A stretch of DNA of 40,636 nucleotides, taken from assembly GCA_035693145.1 (NCBI GenBank), contig DASSHA010000195.1:1-40636 (forward strand). The letters run 5' to 3'. The notes under the pieces are model-generated. The model did not search any database. It saw only the letters and a list, made by a program, of their open reading frames with translations, and was not told the DNA's origin. Below are positions 32,784-39,869 of this stretch, one piece after another. The translations under genes were made by a program, and so were the position numbers. The DNA comes from DASSHA01 sp035693145. GTDB lineage: Bacteria > Chloroflexota > Limnocylindria > Limnocylindrales > CSP1-4. Position 1 is the first letter of the stretch; every line of letters begins with the position of its first letter.

Positions 32784-33406
32784 AGCTCCTGCTCGTGGTG
32801 GACGCGGCCGTCGTCCCATTCGTGGACGAGCGTGACGCCGGCCTCTTCCATCTCGGCGATCGCCAGGTCGCCATCACCGGGCTTGAGGTCGACCGCCCGA
32901 ACGCCATCGGCGAGGACCGAGGTCAGGAAGCCGAGCCGGACGGCGTCGAGCGCGGTGGCCTTGACGCAGTAGTCAGTCGCGAGCCCGCAGGCGACGACCG
33001 CACGAACCGCGCGGCCTCGAAGGAGCGCTTCGAGCTCCGTCGCGATCGTCTCGCCGGAGACCGGATCGCGCATCGTGAACGCGGAGTAGCCGTCCTCGCC
33101 GTTCGTGCCCTTGCGAACGACGGGCCCATCCACCGTCAGCGCCTCGTGGAACGCGGCCCCCCAGCTGTCCTGGACGCAATGGACGGGCCAGATCCCGCCG
33201 TCCTGCGCGAAGTGCGGCGTGTGCTCGGGATGCCAGTCCTGGCTGTAGACGACGAGCGCGCCGCCATCGCGCGCCGCACGGACCTGGTCGTTCACGAATG
33301 GGACGATTCGGCCGGCGTCCTCCACGGCGAGGCTGCCCCGCGGGTCGGCGAAGTCGTTCTGGAGGTCGACGACGACGAGCGCCGTCGTCGCGTCGTAGCG
33401 CTGCAC
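32780..33406 (-). CDS. pncA: Nicotinamidase
   Basis: Hydrolyses nicotinamide to nicotinate and ammonia for NAD recycling. 208 residues, isochorismatase-like fold. The catalytic triad is visible as Asp14 (VVVDLQNDF), Lys99 (VVRKGTNG) and Cys147 (GLATDYCVKATA). The metal site is Asp57, His59 and His62 (QDWHPEHTPHF). The motifs match PncA rather than generic isochorismatase. Head of the leftward operon with the SRPBCC and exonuclease genes; separated from the upstream stress gene by the terminator at 33461-33494. Confidence 0.95.
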   Translation of the reverse strand: MQRYDATTALVVVDLQNDFADPRGSLAVEDAGRIVPFVNDQVRAARDGGALVVYSQDWHPEHTPHFAQDGGIWPVHCVQDSWGAAFHEALTVDGPVVRKGTNGEDGYSAFTMRDPVSGETIATELEALLRGRAVRAVVACGLATDYCVKATALDAVRLGFLTSVLADGVRAVDLKPGDGDLAIAEMEEAGVTLVHEWDDGRVHHEQEL

Positions 33407-33460
33407 GGATCGAGGCTAGCGCAGACGCTGGTGCAGGCGTCGTTCCGGGTCGGGCAGCAG

Positions 33461-33494
33461 GACGCCCCCGGCGGCCGAAGCCGCCGGGGGCGTC
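33461..33494 (-). terminator. Terminator hairpin with UUCG loop
   Basis: GACGCCCCCGGCGGC (33461-33475) pairs perfectly with 33480-33494: a 15-base stem with a 4-base loop. Read on the minus strand the loop is TTCG closed by C-G, the very stable UUCG tetraloop type. It lies 22 bases beyond the stop of the small stress gene. No T-tract follows. Confidence 0.75.
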
Positions 33495-33515
33495 TGGTGG
33501 GTCCTCGCGGTGAGC

Positions 33516-33743
33516 CTAGTAGCGCCGATCGTTCGTGGCGGTGCTGCTCGAGGCAGTGTCATCGGCCGCGTCGCCGGCCTTGTCTGCGTCGTGCTTCGCG
33601 TCGTCGCCGAGATTGCCGAGGTTCTTGCGCAGGTCGTCGCCGGCATTTCCGACGGCGTCCGCCGGGCTCTCGCCGTCGCGGTTGCGCCAGGCTTCCTTCG
33701 CCGACTCCTCGCCTTCTCGGAAACCCTTCTTCATGTCGTCCAT
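33516..33743 (-). CDS. Small hydrophilic protein, stress-type
   Basis: 75 residues, no named family. Very hydrophilic and rich in Asp, Lys, Ala, Gly, with heptad-like spacing in DDLRKNLGNLGDDAKHDADK, so partly helical or intrinsically disordered, similar in style to CsbD, LEA-like or YtxH-tail proteins. It starts MDDMKKGFREGEESAKEAW; GGAGGT stands 7 bases before the ATG, and a second ATG three codons later is possible. First gene of a cluster of small stress-like genes; followed by a strong terminator. Confidence 0.75.
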   Translation of the reverse strand: MDDMKKGFREGEESAKEAWRNRDGESPADAVGNAGDDLRKNLGNLGDDAKHDADKAGDAADDTASSSTATNDRRY

Positions 33744-33956
33744 CGGAGCACCTCCGTGCTGGTGGGCGATCTGCCCTGTGCCAGGAGCCTAGGTGCTGCC
33801 GCGTGCCGGCCACAGCGACTTGGCGGACCTTCGACGCGACGGAGGCCTTGCAACGCGTGCGATGCCGGTGCAATCGCGATCGGCGGCGCCGATGCACGTT
33901 CGGCTGGGAGCCGTCGCTACCGTCCGGAGGGACCAGGAAGCTTGGAGGAGAGAGAC

Positions 33957-34343
33957 ATGGCCACGGAGACGATGAACGACGCGGCGGGCGACGAGACGGT
34001 CGATCGAGCTGACGACGAGCGCTCGAACCGGCCCGACCCGCGCGCGATCGCGAGCGATCTCGCGGCGCAGGCGCCGGCGGCGATGAACCAGGCGATGGGG
34101 AGTGCGGCAGACGCCCTGAACGAAGGGGCGGCGGCGATCCAGTCCAGCTCGGATGAAGCGCTGGCGATCGGCACGGCACTCTCGACCGGGATCGCCATCG
34201 GGCTGATCCTCGGCGGCGCGAACCGGCTGCTCGTCGGCGCAGCGCTCGTTCCGACCGCCGCGATGGGGTTCACGCTTCTCAGCCGGTACACCGAGGTCCG
34301 GCCGCGCGGCATGGCAGGGGGCGCCCGAAAGAACGGGGGCTGA
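33957..34343 (+). CDS. Small membrane protein, stress island
   Basis: 128 residues, not recognised. The first 75 residues are acidic and hydrophilic, with the helix AMNQAMGSAADALNEGAAAI. Two adjoining hydrophobic segments follow (IGTALSTGIAIGLILGG and LLVGAALVPTAAMGFTLL, about 78-112), then a short basic tail. The ATG at 33957 has GGAGGAGAG upstream. Divergent from the small hydrophilic gene, with about 210 bases between. Ends 28 bases before a strong hairpin shared with the convergent SRPBCC gene. Confidence 0.72.
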   Translation: MATETMNDAAGDETVDRADDERSNRPDPRAIASDLAAQAPAAMNQAMGSAADALNEGAAAIQSSSDEALAIGTALSTGIAIGLILGGANRLLVGAALVPTAAMGFTLLSRYTEVRPRGMAGGARKNGG

Positions 34344-34371
34344 CCGCCGTCGCCGCACGGCCGGGGACACG

Positions 34372-34406
34372 ACAACGCCGGCGGGGCAGGGCCCCGCCGG
34401 CGTTGT
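34372..34406. terminator. Bidirectional terminator hairpin
   Basis: ACAACGCCGGCGGGGC (34372-34387) pairs perfectly with 34391-34406: a 16-base stem with a 3-base loop, between two convergent genes (stops at 34343 and 34422). Confidence 0.8.
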
Positions 34407-34421
34407 GATTCCGGGACGCCG

Positions 34422-34886
34422 TCAGTGCGTCGTCGACTGCTCCACGTCGCCGCGCCACGCGCCGGACGGCGTGTCGCGCGACTCGATGAACTCCTTGAAC
34501 CGGTCGAGGTCGCCCTCGATTCGCCGGTCGACGAAGCCGAGCGCGTCGCCGGCGTTCTCGATCGGACCCTCGGGATCGATGTCCAGCTGGAGCGTGACTC
34601 GCGTCTGGTTGTCGCCCAACCGATGGAAGGTCACGACACCGGCGTTCTTCGCGCCTTCGATGCTCGTCCAGGCGATCCGTTCGTCGGGATGCTGTTCGGT
34701 GATCTTCGCCCGCCAGGTCTCCTTCTTGCCGGCGATGTCGGCCGTCCACTCGAGCGTCGTGTCGTCGAGCTGGACGACGCGATCGACGCCTTCCATGAAG
34801 CGCGGGAAGTCCTCGAACTGCGTCCACTGGTCGTAGGCGACGCGGACGGGCACGTCCACGTCGATCGAGTGCTGCTTCTGACTCAT
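34422..34886 (-). CDS. SRPBCC/polyketide cyclase-like protein
   Basis: 154 residues of the CoxG/YfbG-like "cyclase/dehydrase" START group: HSIDVDVPVRVAYDQWTQFE, DFPRFMEGVDRVVQLDDTTL, EWTADIAGKKETWRAKITEQ, PDERIAWTSIEGAKNAGVVT, then the helix DRRIEGDLDRFKEFIESRD. In many bacteria this group accompanies general stress genes and is thought to bind lipids or quinone-like ligands. ATG at 34886 has AAGGAGTGG just upstream. Cytoplasmic, no signal. The stop is followed by the bidirectional hairpin. Confidence 0.88.
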   Translation of the reverse strand: MSQKQHSIDVDVPVRVAYDQWTQFEDFPRFMEGVDRVVQLDDTTLEWTADIAGKKETWRAKITEQHPDERIAWTSIEGAKNAGVVTFHRLGDNQTRVTLQLDIDPEGPIENAGDALGFVDRRIEGDLDRFKEFIESRDTPSGAWRGDVEQSTTH

Positions 34887-34995
34887 CGGCCACTCCTTGC
34901 TGCGGGTCTCGTTGGTTGGGGTCTCGTTGGATCGCGGGGCTGACGTGCGAGGCGCCCGCCGCGCGTCGCGCGGCAGGCGCCGGTCGCTGTGGTGA

Positions 34996-35277
34996 CTAGA
35001 CGGCGCCGCGGCCCGCGCGGCTGCGGCCCATGACCGCATTCACGACGACGACGACGATGATCGCGCCGATCACGGCAGTCACGATCGAGCTGACGTCGAG
35101 CGCCCCGTTCACCGGGTTCGTGTTGAACAGGACGCTGGCGAGGAACCCGCCGACCAGCGCTCCGATGATGCCGAGCACGATGTGCCCGACGACCCCGAGG
35201 CCCTCGTCACCGCGGACGAGGAAGCCGGCGAGGTAGCCGGCGATCGCGCCGAGGACGATCCAGGCGATGATGCTCAT
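34996..35277 (-). CDS. GlsB/YeaQ/YmgE-family stress membrane protein
   Basis: 93-residue integral membrane protein of the family once called transglycosylase-associated. Three hydrophobic segments: MSIIAWIVLGAIAGYLAGFL, VVGHIVLGIIGALVGGFLAS and IVTAVIGAIIVVVVVNAVMG, joined by the short loop RGDEGLG that marks the family. AGGAGG stands 6 bases before the ATG. Members are induced by osmotic, acid or oxidative stress; the biochemical role is unknown. Lies in the stress island with the SRPBCC gene, 109 bases upstream of it and in the same direction. Confidence 0.92.
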   Translation of the reverse strand: MSIIAWIVLGAIAGYLAGFLVRGDEGLGVVGHIVLGIIGALVGGFLASVLFNTNPVNGALDVSSIVTAVIGAIIVVVVVNAVMGRSRAGRGAV

Positions 35278-35490
35278 GCGCGCCTCCTGCGCTGCTCGGT
35301 AGCCGCACCGGCGGCTCGTTCGGTCAACGATCGGGTCTCGATCGCCACGGTCGGGCTACGCGCCTCCGACCGCGTATATCGACCGTGTGTCAGGGCCACC
35401 CGACGTGCCGGGAGATGCAACCGGCGCGGTCGCGGGCGGGCGACGCCGAGCGCATCGGTGGACCGGTCTCGGACGTTGTGCCTCGGACGC

Positions 35491-35610
35491 CGATTGCCTG
35501 GTAGGTCATGACTCCGACACCGATCGGTCGGACCGGTGCCTGCGAAGACCCGAACGGCCACCGAAACGCGCGTGGCGATGTCCGGCCATGGCCCAGTGGG
35601 CAACGAACCG
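35491..35610 (-). repeat. 119-base element, diverged copy 3
   Basis: On the minus strand it starts CGGTTCGTTGCCCACTGGG, nearly identical to copy 2 (CGGTTCGTTGCCCCGTGGGG), and ends CCTACCAGGCAATCG, against CCTGGTGGGCAACG. The total is 120 bases against 119. An inner CGGAGTCATGACCT stands for CGGAATCAGTGCCT. The middle is poorly conserved. Confidence 0.55.
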
Positions 35611-35687
35611 ACGTCCACGTGCGAGCTTTCTGCCCTGGCAGGCAATGGCGCAACCCGGTGCCGGGCCCCTCGCCAGGGGCAGACTGA

Positions 35688-35713
35688 GGGCCCCGGCATC
35701 GCCGCCGGGGCCC
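35688..35713 (-). terminator. Hairpin terminator of the ferritin-like gene
   Basis: GGGCCCCGGC (35688-35697) pairs perfectly with GCCGGGGCCC (35704-35713): 10-base stem, 6-base loop, 39 bases beyond the stop of the leftward gene. Confidence 0.6.
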
Positions 35714-35752
35714 GTCGGTCGTGTTCGGGATCTGTCCGGTTAGGTTCGGCTG

Positions 35753-35977
35753 TCAGCGCTGGCCCAGCCGGCCGCGGAGCGCCTGGAGCAGACGATCGGC
35801 GTGGTCTCGCTCCTCGGACAGCAGCTGCTCGAAGAGCCCGTCCGTGTCGTCCTGTGCGTAGATCTCGTACGCCTCGATCGCCTCGAGCTTCGAGGTCAGC
35901 GCCTGGAGCAGGTTGTAGGTCGCGTCGTCGACGGGCGACTCGCCCTCGACGCCCGGCTCACTCGTCTTCGTTTCCAT
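35753..35977 (-). CDS. Small two-helix ferritin-like protein
   Basis: 74 residues. After an acidic lead of about 17 residues come two helices: TYNLLQALTSKLEAIEAYEI and LFEQLLSEERDHADRLLQAL. The glutamates of EAIEAYE and the ExxH pattern in SEERDHAD are those expected of a half-ferritin iron site, which would need dimerisation to complete a four-helix bundle. Reported small two-helix ferritins include the encapsulated type, but no encapsulin is here. ATG at 35977 with AGGAGGAGC upstream. It belongs to the stress island. Iron binding is inferred. Confidence 0.7.
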   Translation of the reverse strand: METKTSEPGVEGESPVDDATYNLLQALTSKLEAIEAYEIYAQDDTDGLFEQLLSEERDHADRLLQALRGRLGQR

Positions 35978-36100
35978 GCGCTCCTCCTGGTGTCGCTGTC
36001 GGTGGTCCCGAGAGCGTCGCCCGGTCGACGTCTCGCCCGGGTCACGCCGGTCGGCCGCGCCTTGCAGGAGTCTTGCCGCCAACCGCCCGCTCCGCCGCCG

Positions 36101-36217
36101 TCAGATCAGGAGGACGAGCACGACGATCGCGAGGATGAGGATCGCGACGACGAGCGGCAGGAGCTCGGCCGCGAGGTCGAGCTCGGTGACCGCGTCGCCG
36201 AGATCGGATCGGTTCAC
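36101..36217 (-). CDS. 38-residue single-helix membrane peptide
   Basis: Very short gene starting with GTG: a hydrophilic head NRSDLGDAVTELDLAAELLP, then a strong membrane helix LLPLVVAILILAIVVLVLLI running to the last residue. GGAGGAC lies 5 bases before the start, a good ribosome site for this length. It stands between the ferritin-like gene and the BON gene and is read in the same direction. Not a known family to me; small tail-anchored stress peptides are similar in plan. Confidence 0.65.
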   Translation of the reverse strand: MNRSDLGDAVTELDLAAELLPLVVAILILAIVVLVLLI

Positions 36218-36290
36218 GACGTCCTCCGAGTCACGCGCCCGGGGCGCCGGGGTGCAATCTCGACCGCGAGGTGGCGCACGGGTCGACCCG

Positions 36291-36962
36291 TCAGTCGAGC
36301 GATCGGATTCGGATCCGACTGACGACGTCGACGACGCCGGTCGCGCGGGATGCGACGTCGAGGACGTTGTCCTCGTCGTCCACGTCGTCGACCTCGCCGG
36401 AGATGAAGACGCGTGCGCCCTCCGTGTCGACCGACAGCCGGTCGACGAGCACGCTCGTGGACGCGTCGCTTCGAAGGGCGTCGAGGACCCGTTCCGTCCG
36501 CTCGTCCTCGTCGCCGACCGGTTCGCCGTGATGGTCGGCATCGAACGGCTCCTCGCCGCTCGTCACTCCGAATCCGGCGGCAACGAGGGGCTGGCCGTCG
36601 TCGCCGGGGACGACCGGCGGGTCGCTCGGCGGGATCCAGACCATGCCTTCTTCGGCTGCGACGTTCGGATCCTTGGTCTCGCCGGCGCGGAACTCCCGTT
36701 CCACCAGCGTCTCGAGGTTCTCGCCCAGCGGCTCGTCGGGCTGGTCGCTGTCCGCCGTTCGGGACTCCAGCTCGCCCTGGTAGATGTCCGTGTCGGTGAT
36801 CGTGCCGAGATCGTCGACCTCGTCGCGGGCCACCGGATCGCCCTCGTCGTCGGCGTCGCGAAAACCGGCAAGCTCGCGGACGTCCTCGTCGCGGACCACC
36901 TCGGATACGGGATCGACCTCGGGTTCGGCGCCGGTTTCGGCGCTCGCCCGCTGCTCCGTCAC
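36291..36962 (-). CDS. BON-domain protein with acidic N-terminal region
   Basis: 223 residues. The last 65 form a BON domain (ERVLDALRSDASTSVLVDRL, then VDTEGARVFISGEVDDVDDE and ATGVVDVVSRIRI), a fold that binds phospholipid or peptidoglycan surfaces in OsmY-like and related stress proteins. The first 150 residues are very acidic (for example EVVRDEDVRELAGFRDADDE) and mostly disordered, with GMVWIPPSDPPVVPGDDGQP and an added GFGVTSGEEPFD. No signal peptide, so cytoplasmic. GTG at 36962 overlaps the upstream stop in GTGA, showing coupling. Confidence 0.85.
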   Translation of the reverse strand: MTEQRASAETGAEPEVDPVSEVVRDEDVRELAGFRDADDEGDPVARDEVDDLGTITDTDIYQGELESRTADSDQPDEPLGENLETLVEREFRAGETKDPNVAAEEGMVWIPPSDPPVVPGDDGQPLVAAGFGVTSGEEPFDADHHGEPVGDEDERTERVLDALRSDASTSVLVDRLSVDTEGARVFISGEVDDVDDEDNVLDVASRATGVVDVVSRIRIRSLD

Positions 36963-37252
36963 TGCTTGTCGCCCGCCTCGCGCACGGCTGCGTCGTCCGC
37001 CGGAGCGCCCTCGCGGTGGCCGTCCGGCGGCGGTGTCGCCGTCGTCGGGTCGCCCGGCTGGGTCGCGACCGCCGACACGCGACGGTCCTTCGGCCCGAGC
37101 CCGCCGGGGATCGTCTCCGTTGCCCGCTCCGGCTTGCGGCCGATGTAGGCACCAGGATCGAGGTTCGCCCGCGGCTCGGTCGGATGGCGGCCCGCGGCAG
37201 CTCCCGTCGGTTGGCGTCGGTTCGTCTCGCGTCGCGTCGACTGGCTCGGCAT
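36959..37252 (-). CDS. Small disordered protein coupled to the BON gene
   Basis: 97 residues, no family recognised. It is rich in Pro, Gly, Arg, Thr, with no helix or membrane pattern (for example NLDPGAYIGRKPERATETIP), so probably disordered. ATG at 37252 is chosen because GAGGAGGCAG stands 4 bases upstream. The stop overlaps the BON gene start in GTGA. A promoter (37297-37324) precedes it. Function unknown. Confidence 0.65.
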   Translation of the reverse strand: MPSQSTRRETNRRQPTGAAAGRHPTEPRANLDPGAYIGRKPERATETIPGGLGPKDRRVSAVATQPGDPTTATPPPDGHREGAPADDAAVREAGDKQ

Positions 37253-37296
37253 CGCTGCCTCCTCGATGCACGCAGTGGCTGGTTGGTGATCGTCGG

Positions 37297-37324
37297 TCGA
37301 TAGCAGGCGTGGGTCGAGTGACAA
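37297..37324 (-). promoter_or_regulatory. Sigma70-type promoter of the BON operon
   Basis: On the minus strand: TTGTCA (37319-37324, five of six), 16-base spacer, TATCGA (37297-37302). It lies about 45 bases upstream of the start of the disordered protein gene. Confidence 0.4.
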
Positions 37325-37492
37325 GGGTCGAGCGCGCGGCGTTCCGGCCGTTGCGGCCCCGCTCCGGGCAACCCTTGCAATCGCGCATCACGGACCGCGC
37401 CTCGACACGCCGCTGCAACCGGAGACCGGGCGACGCTGCTGCCGCCGCCATCGGCGATGCGCCAAGGTCGACGCCATCGACAAGGAGGCCCG

Positions 37493-37831
37493 ATGAACGA
37501 CGTCCCACGGCGGCCACGCCCGCCAGCCGGTCCGGGTGCGGACGGTGGCCCGGAGGCGGCGCCGCCGGAGCTCGCCTCGGTCGACCAGACCGCGCTCGCG
37601 CCGACCGAACGACGCTTCGGCGAAGGCCTCCGGACGGACGGCCCGAACATGCAGGGCAGCACGCCGCTGCGCGTCGCGCGTCCGAGCGATCCCGGTGCGA
37701 CGCCGGGGATCGAGCCCGGCGTTGCGGCCGAGGGCGCAGCCGAGGTCGCCGCGACGGCCGCGACGTCCCTGCCACCGCGCCACGAGCCCGTTGAGCAGGT
37801 CGAGGAGGACGACGATCGCTCCCCGCGGTGA
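37493..37831 (+). CDS. Small proline/alanine-rich protein
   Basis: 112 residues, not recognised. Rich in Pro, Ala, Gly and Glu (PPAGPGADGGPEAAPPELAS; EGAAEVAATAATSLPPRHEP), with no domain, so probably disordered. AAGGAGG is 6 bases before the ATG, which supports it as a real gene. The arginine-poor codon pattern of the chosen frame also differs from the basic noise of other frames. Divergent from the BON operon. It ends 78 bases before the convergent glycosyltransferase stop. A function cannot be given. Confidence 0.6.
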   Translation: MNDVPRRPRPPAGPGADGGPEAAPPELASVDQTALAPTERRFGEGLRTDGPNMQGSTPLRVARPSDPGATPGIEPGVAAEGAAEVAATAATSLPPRHEPVEQVEEDDDRSPR

Positions 37832-37909
37832 CACGCAGGCGAAGGCCCCGAACGCGAACCGCGACGAGTGGGCGTTCCTCGAGAAGCTCGCGCGGCGGCG
37901 ACCGTCGCG

Positions 37910-38752
37910 CTAGTCGATCGACAGCGCGAGCGGGGCGTCGACGGTTCGGTCCCGAACGGTCGTCGGGAGCTCGAGGTGCCAGGCGCCTGACGGGATGAGA
38001 CCTGCCCCGCCGGCACGGGCCATCACGCGGAGCTGGGCGAGGACGTCCTCGCCGACATGGCTCGCCGGCAGGTCACGCCAGAACTCGAACCCGCCGGCGT
38101 CCCGCAGCGCGGCCGCGTCGTAGAGGACACAGCCGCCGACCCAGGCGACCTTGTAGAGGCGCGGCGGCCAGCGCGGAACGTCGAGCCGCCGGGCGACGTG
38201 GAGCAGGTTCGACGCATTGTGGAGGCGGTGGCGCTGCCAGCCCGCCCCGCCGGGCGTCACCCGCTCCGGCTTGACCGGCCCATCCCAGAGCTCGATCCGC
38301 TCCTCGTCCGGCCGGACGTCGTCGACGAAGCTCCAGCCGAGGAGCGCCGAACCGACGAACCCGCAACGCTCGCGTTCGATCGCCGCGACGAGCCGGCCGA
38401 CGAGATCGGGCTCGAGGACGACGTCGTCATCGACGAACAGGGCATACGGGGCGCGGACGCGGTCCAGGAGCGACTGGCGGTGCTCCGCAAGGCCCCGACG
38501 GGGAAGGTGATGCCCGAGCTCGACGATCCGGTCCTGCGCTCGGAGGACGCCGGCAATCGCCTGGACCTCGGATGTGAAGTCGCTGTGGTCCTGGCTTGAG
38601 ACGATGACCCGAAGGCGCACGTACTGCTGCGCCGCGAGGCCCGCGAGCGTGATCGCCAGCGCGGCCGGTCGGCCGAATGTCGGGACCAGGACGTCGACCT
38701 GCGGCTCCGCCTCCGGCGCGTCCGTGCCCCAGGCGCCCGGCTCAGGCGGCAC
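37910..38752 (-). CDS. Glycosyltransferase family 2
   Basis: 280-residue GT-A type inverting transferase. N-terminal nucleotide-sugar fold VDVLVPTFGRPAALAITLAG, LRVIVSSQDHSDF, the metal-binding FVDDDVVLEPDLVGRL (Asp-Asp-Asp), an acceptor region CVLYDAAALRDAGGFEFWRD, and the catalytic-base motif SHVGEDVLAQL. Soluble, no membrane helix. GTG at 38752 overlaps the end of the family 9 transferase gene by 11 bases, so the two are coupled and probably act on one surface glycan. Sugar and acceptor unknown. Confidence 0.9.
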   Translation of the reverse strand: MPPEPGAWGTDAPEAEPQVDVLVPTFGRPAALAITLAGLAAQQYVRLRVIVSSQDHSDFTSEVQAIAGVLRAQDRIVELGHHLPRRGLAEHRQSLLDRVRAPYALFVDDDVVLEPDLVGRLVAAIERERCGFVGSALLGWSFVDDVRPDEERIELWDGPVKPERVTPGGAGWQRHRLHNASNLLHVARRLDVPRWPPRLYKVAWVGGCVLYDAAALRDAGGFEFWRDLPASHVGEDVLAQLRVMARAGGAGLIPSGAWHLELPTTVRDRTVDAPLALSID

Positions 38753-39869
38753 GACCGACCGGGCTTCCGAGCAGCCGATCGACGGCCGCGATGGCCTCCT
38801 CGACGGGCACGATCGAGCGTGATGGGGCAGGCTCGGCCCCTTCTCGCAGGCAGCCCGCGGCGGCGCAGTCTGGGTGGCCGGGCTCGCCGGAGCGCGAACA
38901 TCGGGGGCCGAGGTCCGCCGGCACGAGTGCCGCGTGCCGGGATTCGTCGAGCGCCGCCCAGCGCTTCGGGTCGGATGCCCGGAAGATCCTGACACTCGGC
39001 GTCCCGAGCGCATCCGCGAGGTGCCCCACGCCGGTGTCGTTGGTGACGACGAGGCAGGCGCCCTCGACGAGCGCACCGAGCGCGCCCAGGGACGTCCGGC
39101 CGGCGAGATCCACGATCGGCGCCGACATCGCGGCGGCGACTGCAGCAGCCTGCGCGGCCTCGCCCTCGACGCCCGACACGACGACGGCCAGCCCCTGCGC
39201 CGCAAGGTGGTCGCCGACGGCCGCGAAGCGCTCCGCCGGCCAGCGACGAATCGGGTCGCTGGCGCCGGGGTGGAGGACCGCGTAGGCACCGGGCTGCGGC
39301 GCCGCATGCGTCGCGACGATGCCGAGGGCCATCGCGAGCTCCGCGCGATCCTCCGGCCGGACCGGCCACTCGAGCCGTTCGTCGGCCACGTCGACGGGGT
39401 CGGCGCCGAGCGCGGCCGCGAGCCGGAGGTGCCGCCGAACCTCCGGTACGTCGCCCGGGTACTCGATCCACGTGCCCGGCGGCGCACCGCGTCGGGGCAG
39501 GACGAAGCCGGCGATAGCGTTCGCGCCGAGGAGCGCGACGAACGCATTGATGTCCAGGCCGCTGCCATGCGCCTGGATCGCGAGGCCGGCCGGCTGGGCC
39601 TGGGCCGCGCGGAGGAAACCGAGCGTCCGCGCGGCGTCGAACGGAACCTCGGGCACGCCGGGCCAGCCCGGGAACTCCGCCAGGTGGTCGAGGTAACGGT
39701 CGAACCGATCGACGAATGCCGCCGCCCAGGGCAGTCCGATGAGCGTGATCCGGGCGTCCGGGTATCGGTGGCGAAGCGCGCGCAGGAACGGCACGGCGCA
39801 GAGCAGGTCACCGAGGGCGAGGGCGCGCAGGACCAGGATCTCGTCCATCCGCAGGGACGGCCCGATCAT
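38742..39869 (-). CDS. Glycosyltransferase family 9 (heptosyltransferase-like)
   Basis: 375-residue GT-B transferase related to ADP-heptose:LPS heptosyltransferases. N-terminal LVLRALALGDLLCAVPFLRA and HRYPDARITLIGLPW; C-terminal nucleotide-binding AVLHPGASDPIRRWPAERFA, VVSGVEGEAAQAAA, and the hallmark VVTNDTGVGHLADALGTPSV. Three or four late cysteines (GPRCSRSGEPGHPDCAAAGC) recall the C-terminal Cys cluster of some family members. ATG at 39869 overlaps the uracil-DNA glycosylase stop in ATGA. In an organism probably without classical LPS it more likely builds another surface polymer. Confidence 0.92.
   Translation of the reverse strand: MIGPSLRMDEILVLRALALGDLLCAVPFLRALRHRYPDARITLIGLPWAAAFVDRFDRYLDHLAEFPGWPGVPEVPFDAARTLGFLRAAQAQPAGLAIQAHGSGLDINAFVALLGANAIAGFVLPRRGAPPGTWIEYPGDVPEVRRHLRLAAALGADPVDVADERLEWPVRPEDRAELAMALGIVATHAAPQPGAYAVLHPGASDPIRRWPAERFAAVGDHLAAQGLAVVVSGVEGEAAQAAAVAAAMSAPIVDLAGRTSLGALGALVEGACLVVTNDTGVGHLADALGTPSVRIFRASDPKRWAALDESRHAALVPADLGPRCSRSGEPGHPDCAAAGCLREGAEPAPSRSIVPVEEAIAAVDRLLGSPVGRAA

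Larger units (their letters stand above)
35278..35752. other. Gene-free region with third repeat copy
   Basis: 475 bases with no credible gene. It contains the inverted, diverged copy of the 119-base element (35491-35610), a small hairpin GCCCCT/AGGGGC (35664-35679) and the terminator at 35688-35713. Confidence 0.6.

Noticed and set aside
37832..37914. Protein-like tail (NRDEWAFLEKLARR) after the proline/alanine-rich gene
   Set aside because: It lies in another frame, has no start codon of its own, and a frameshift cannot be shown from a single sequence.
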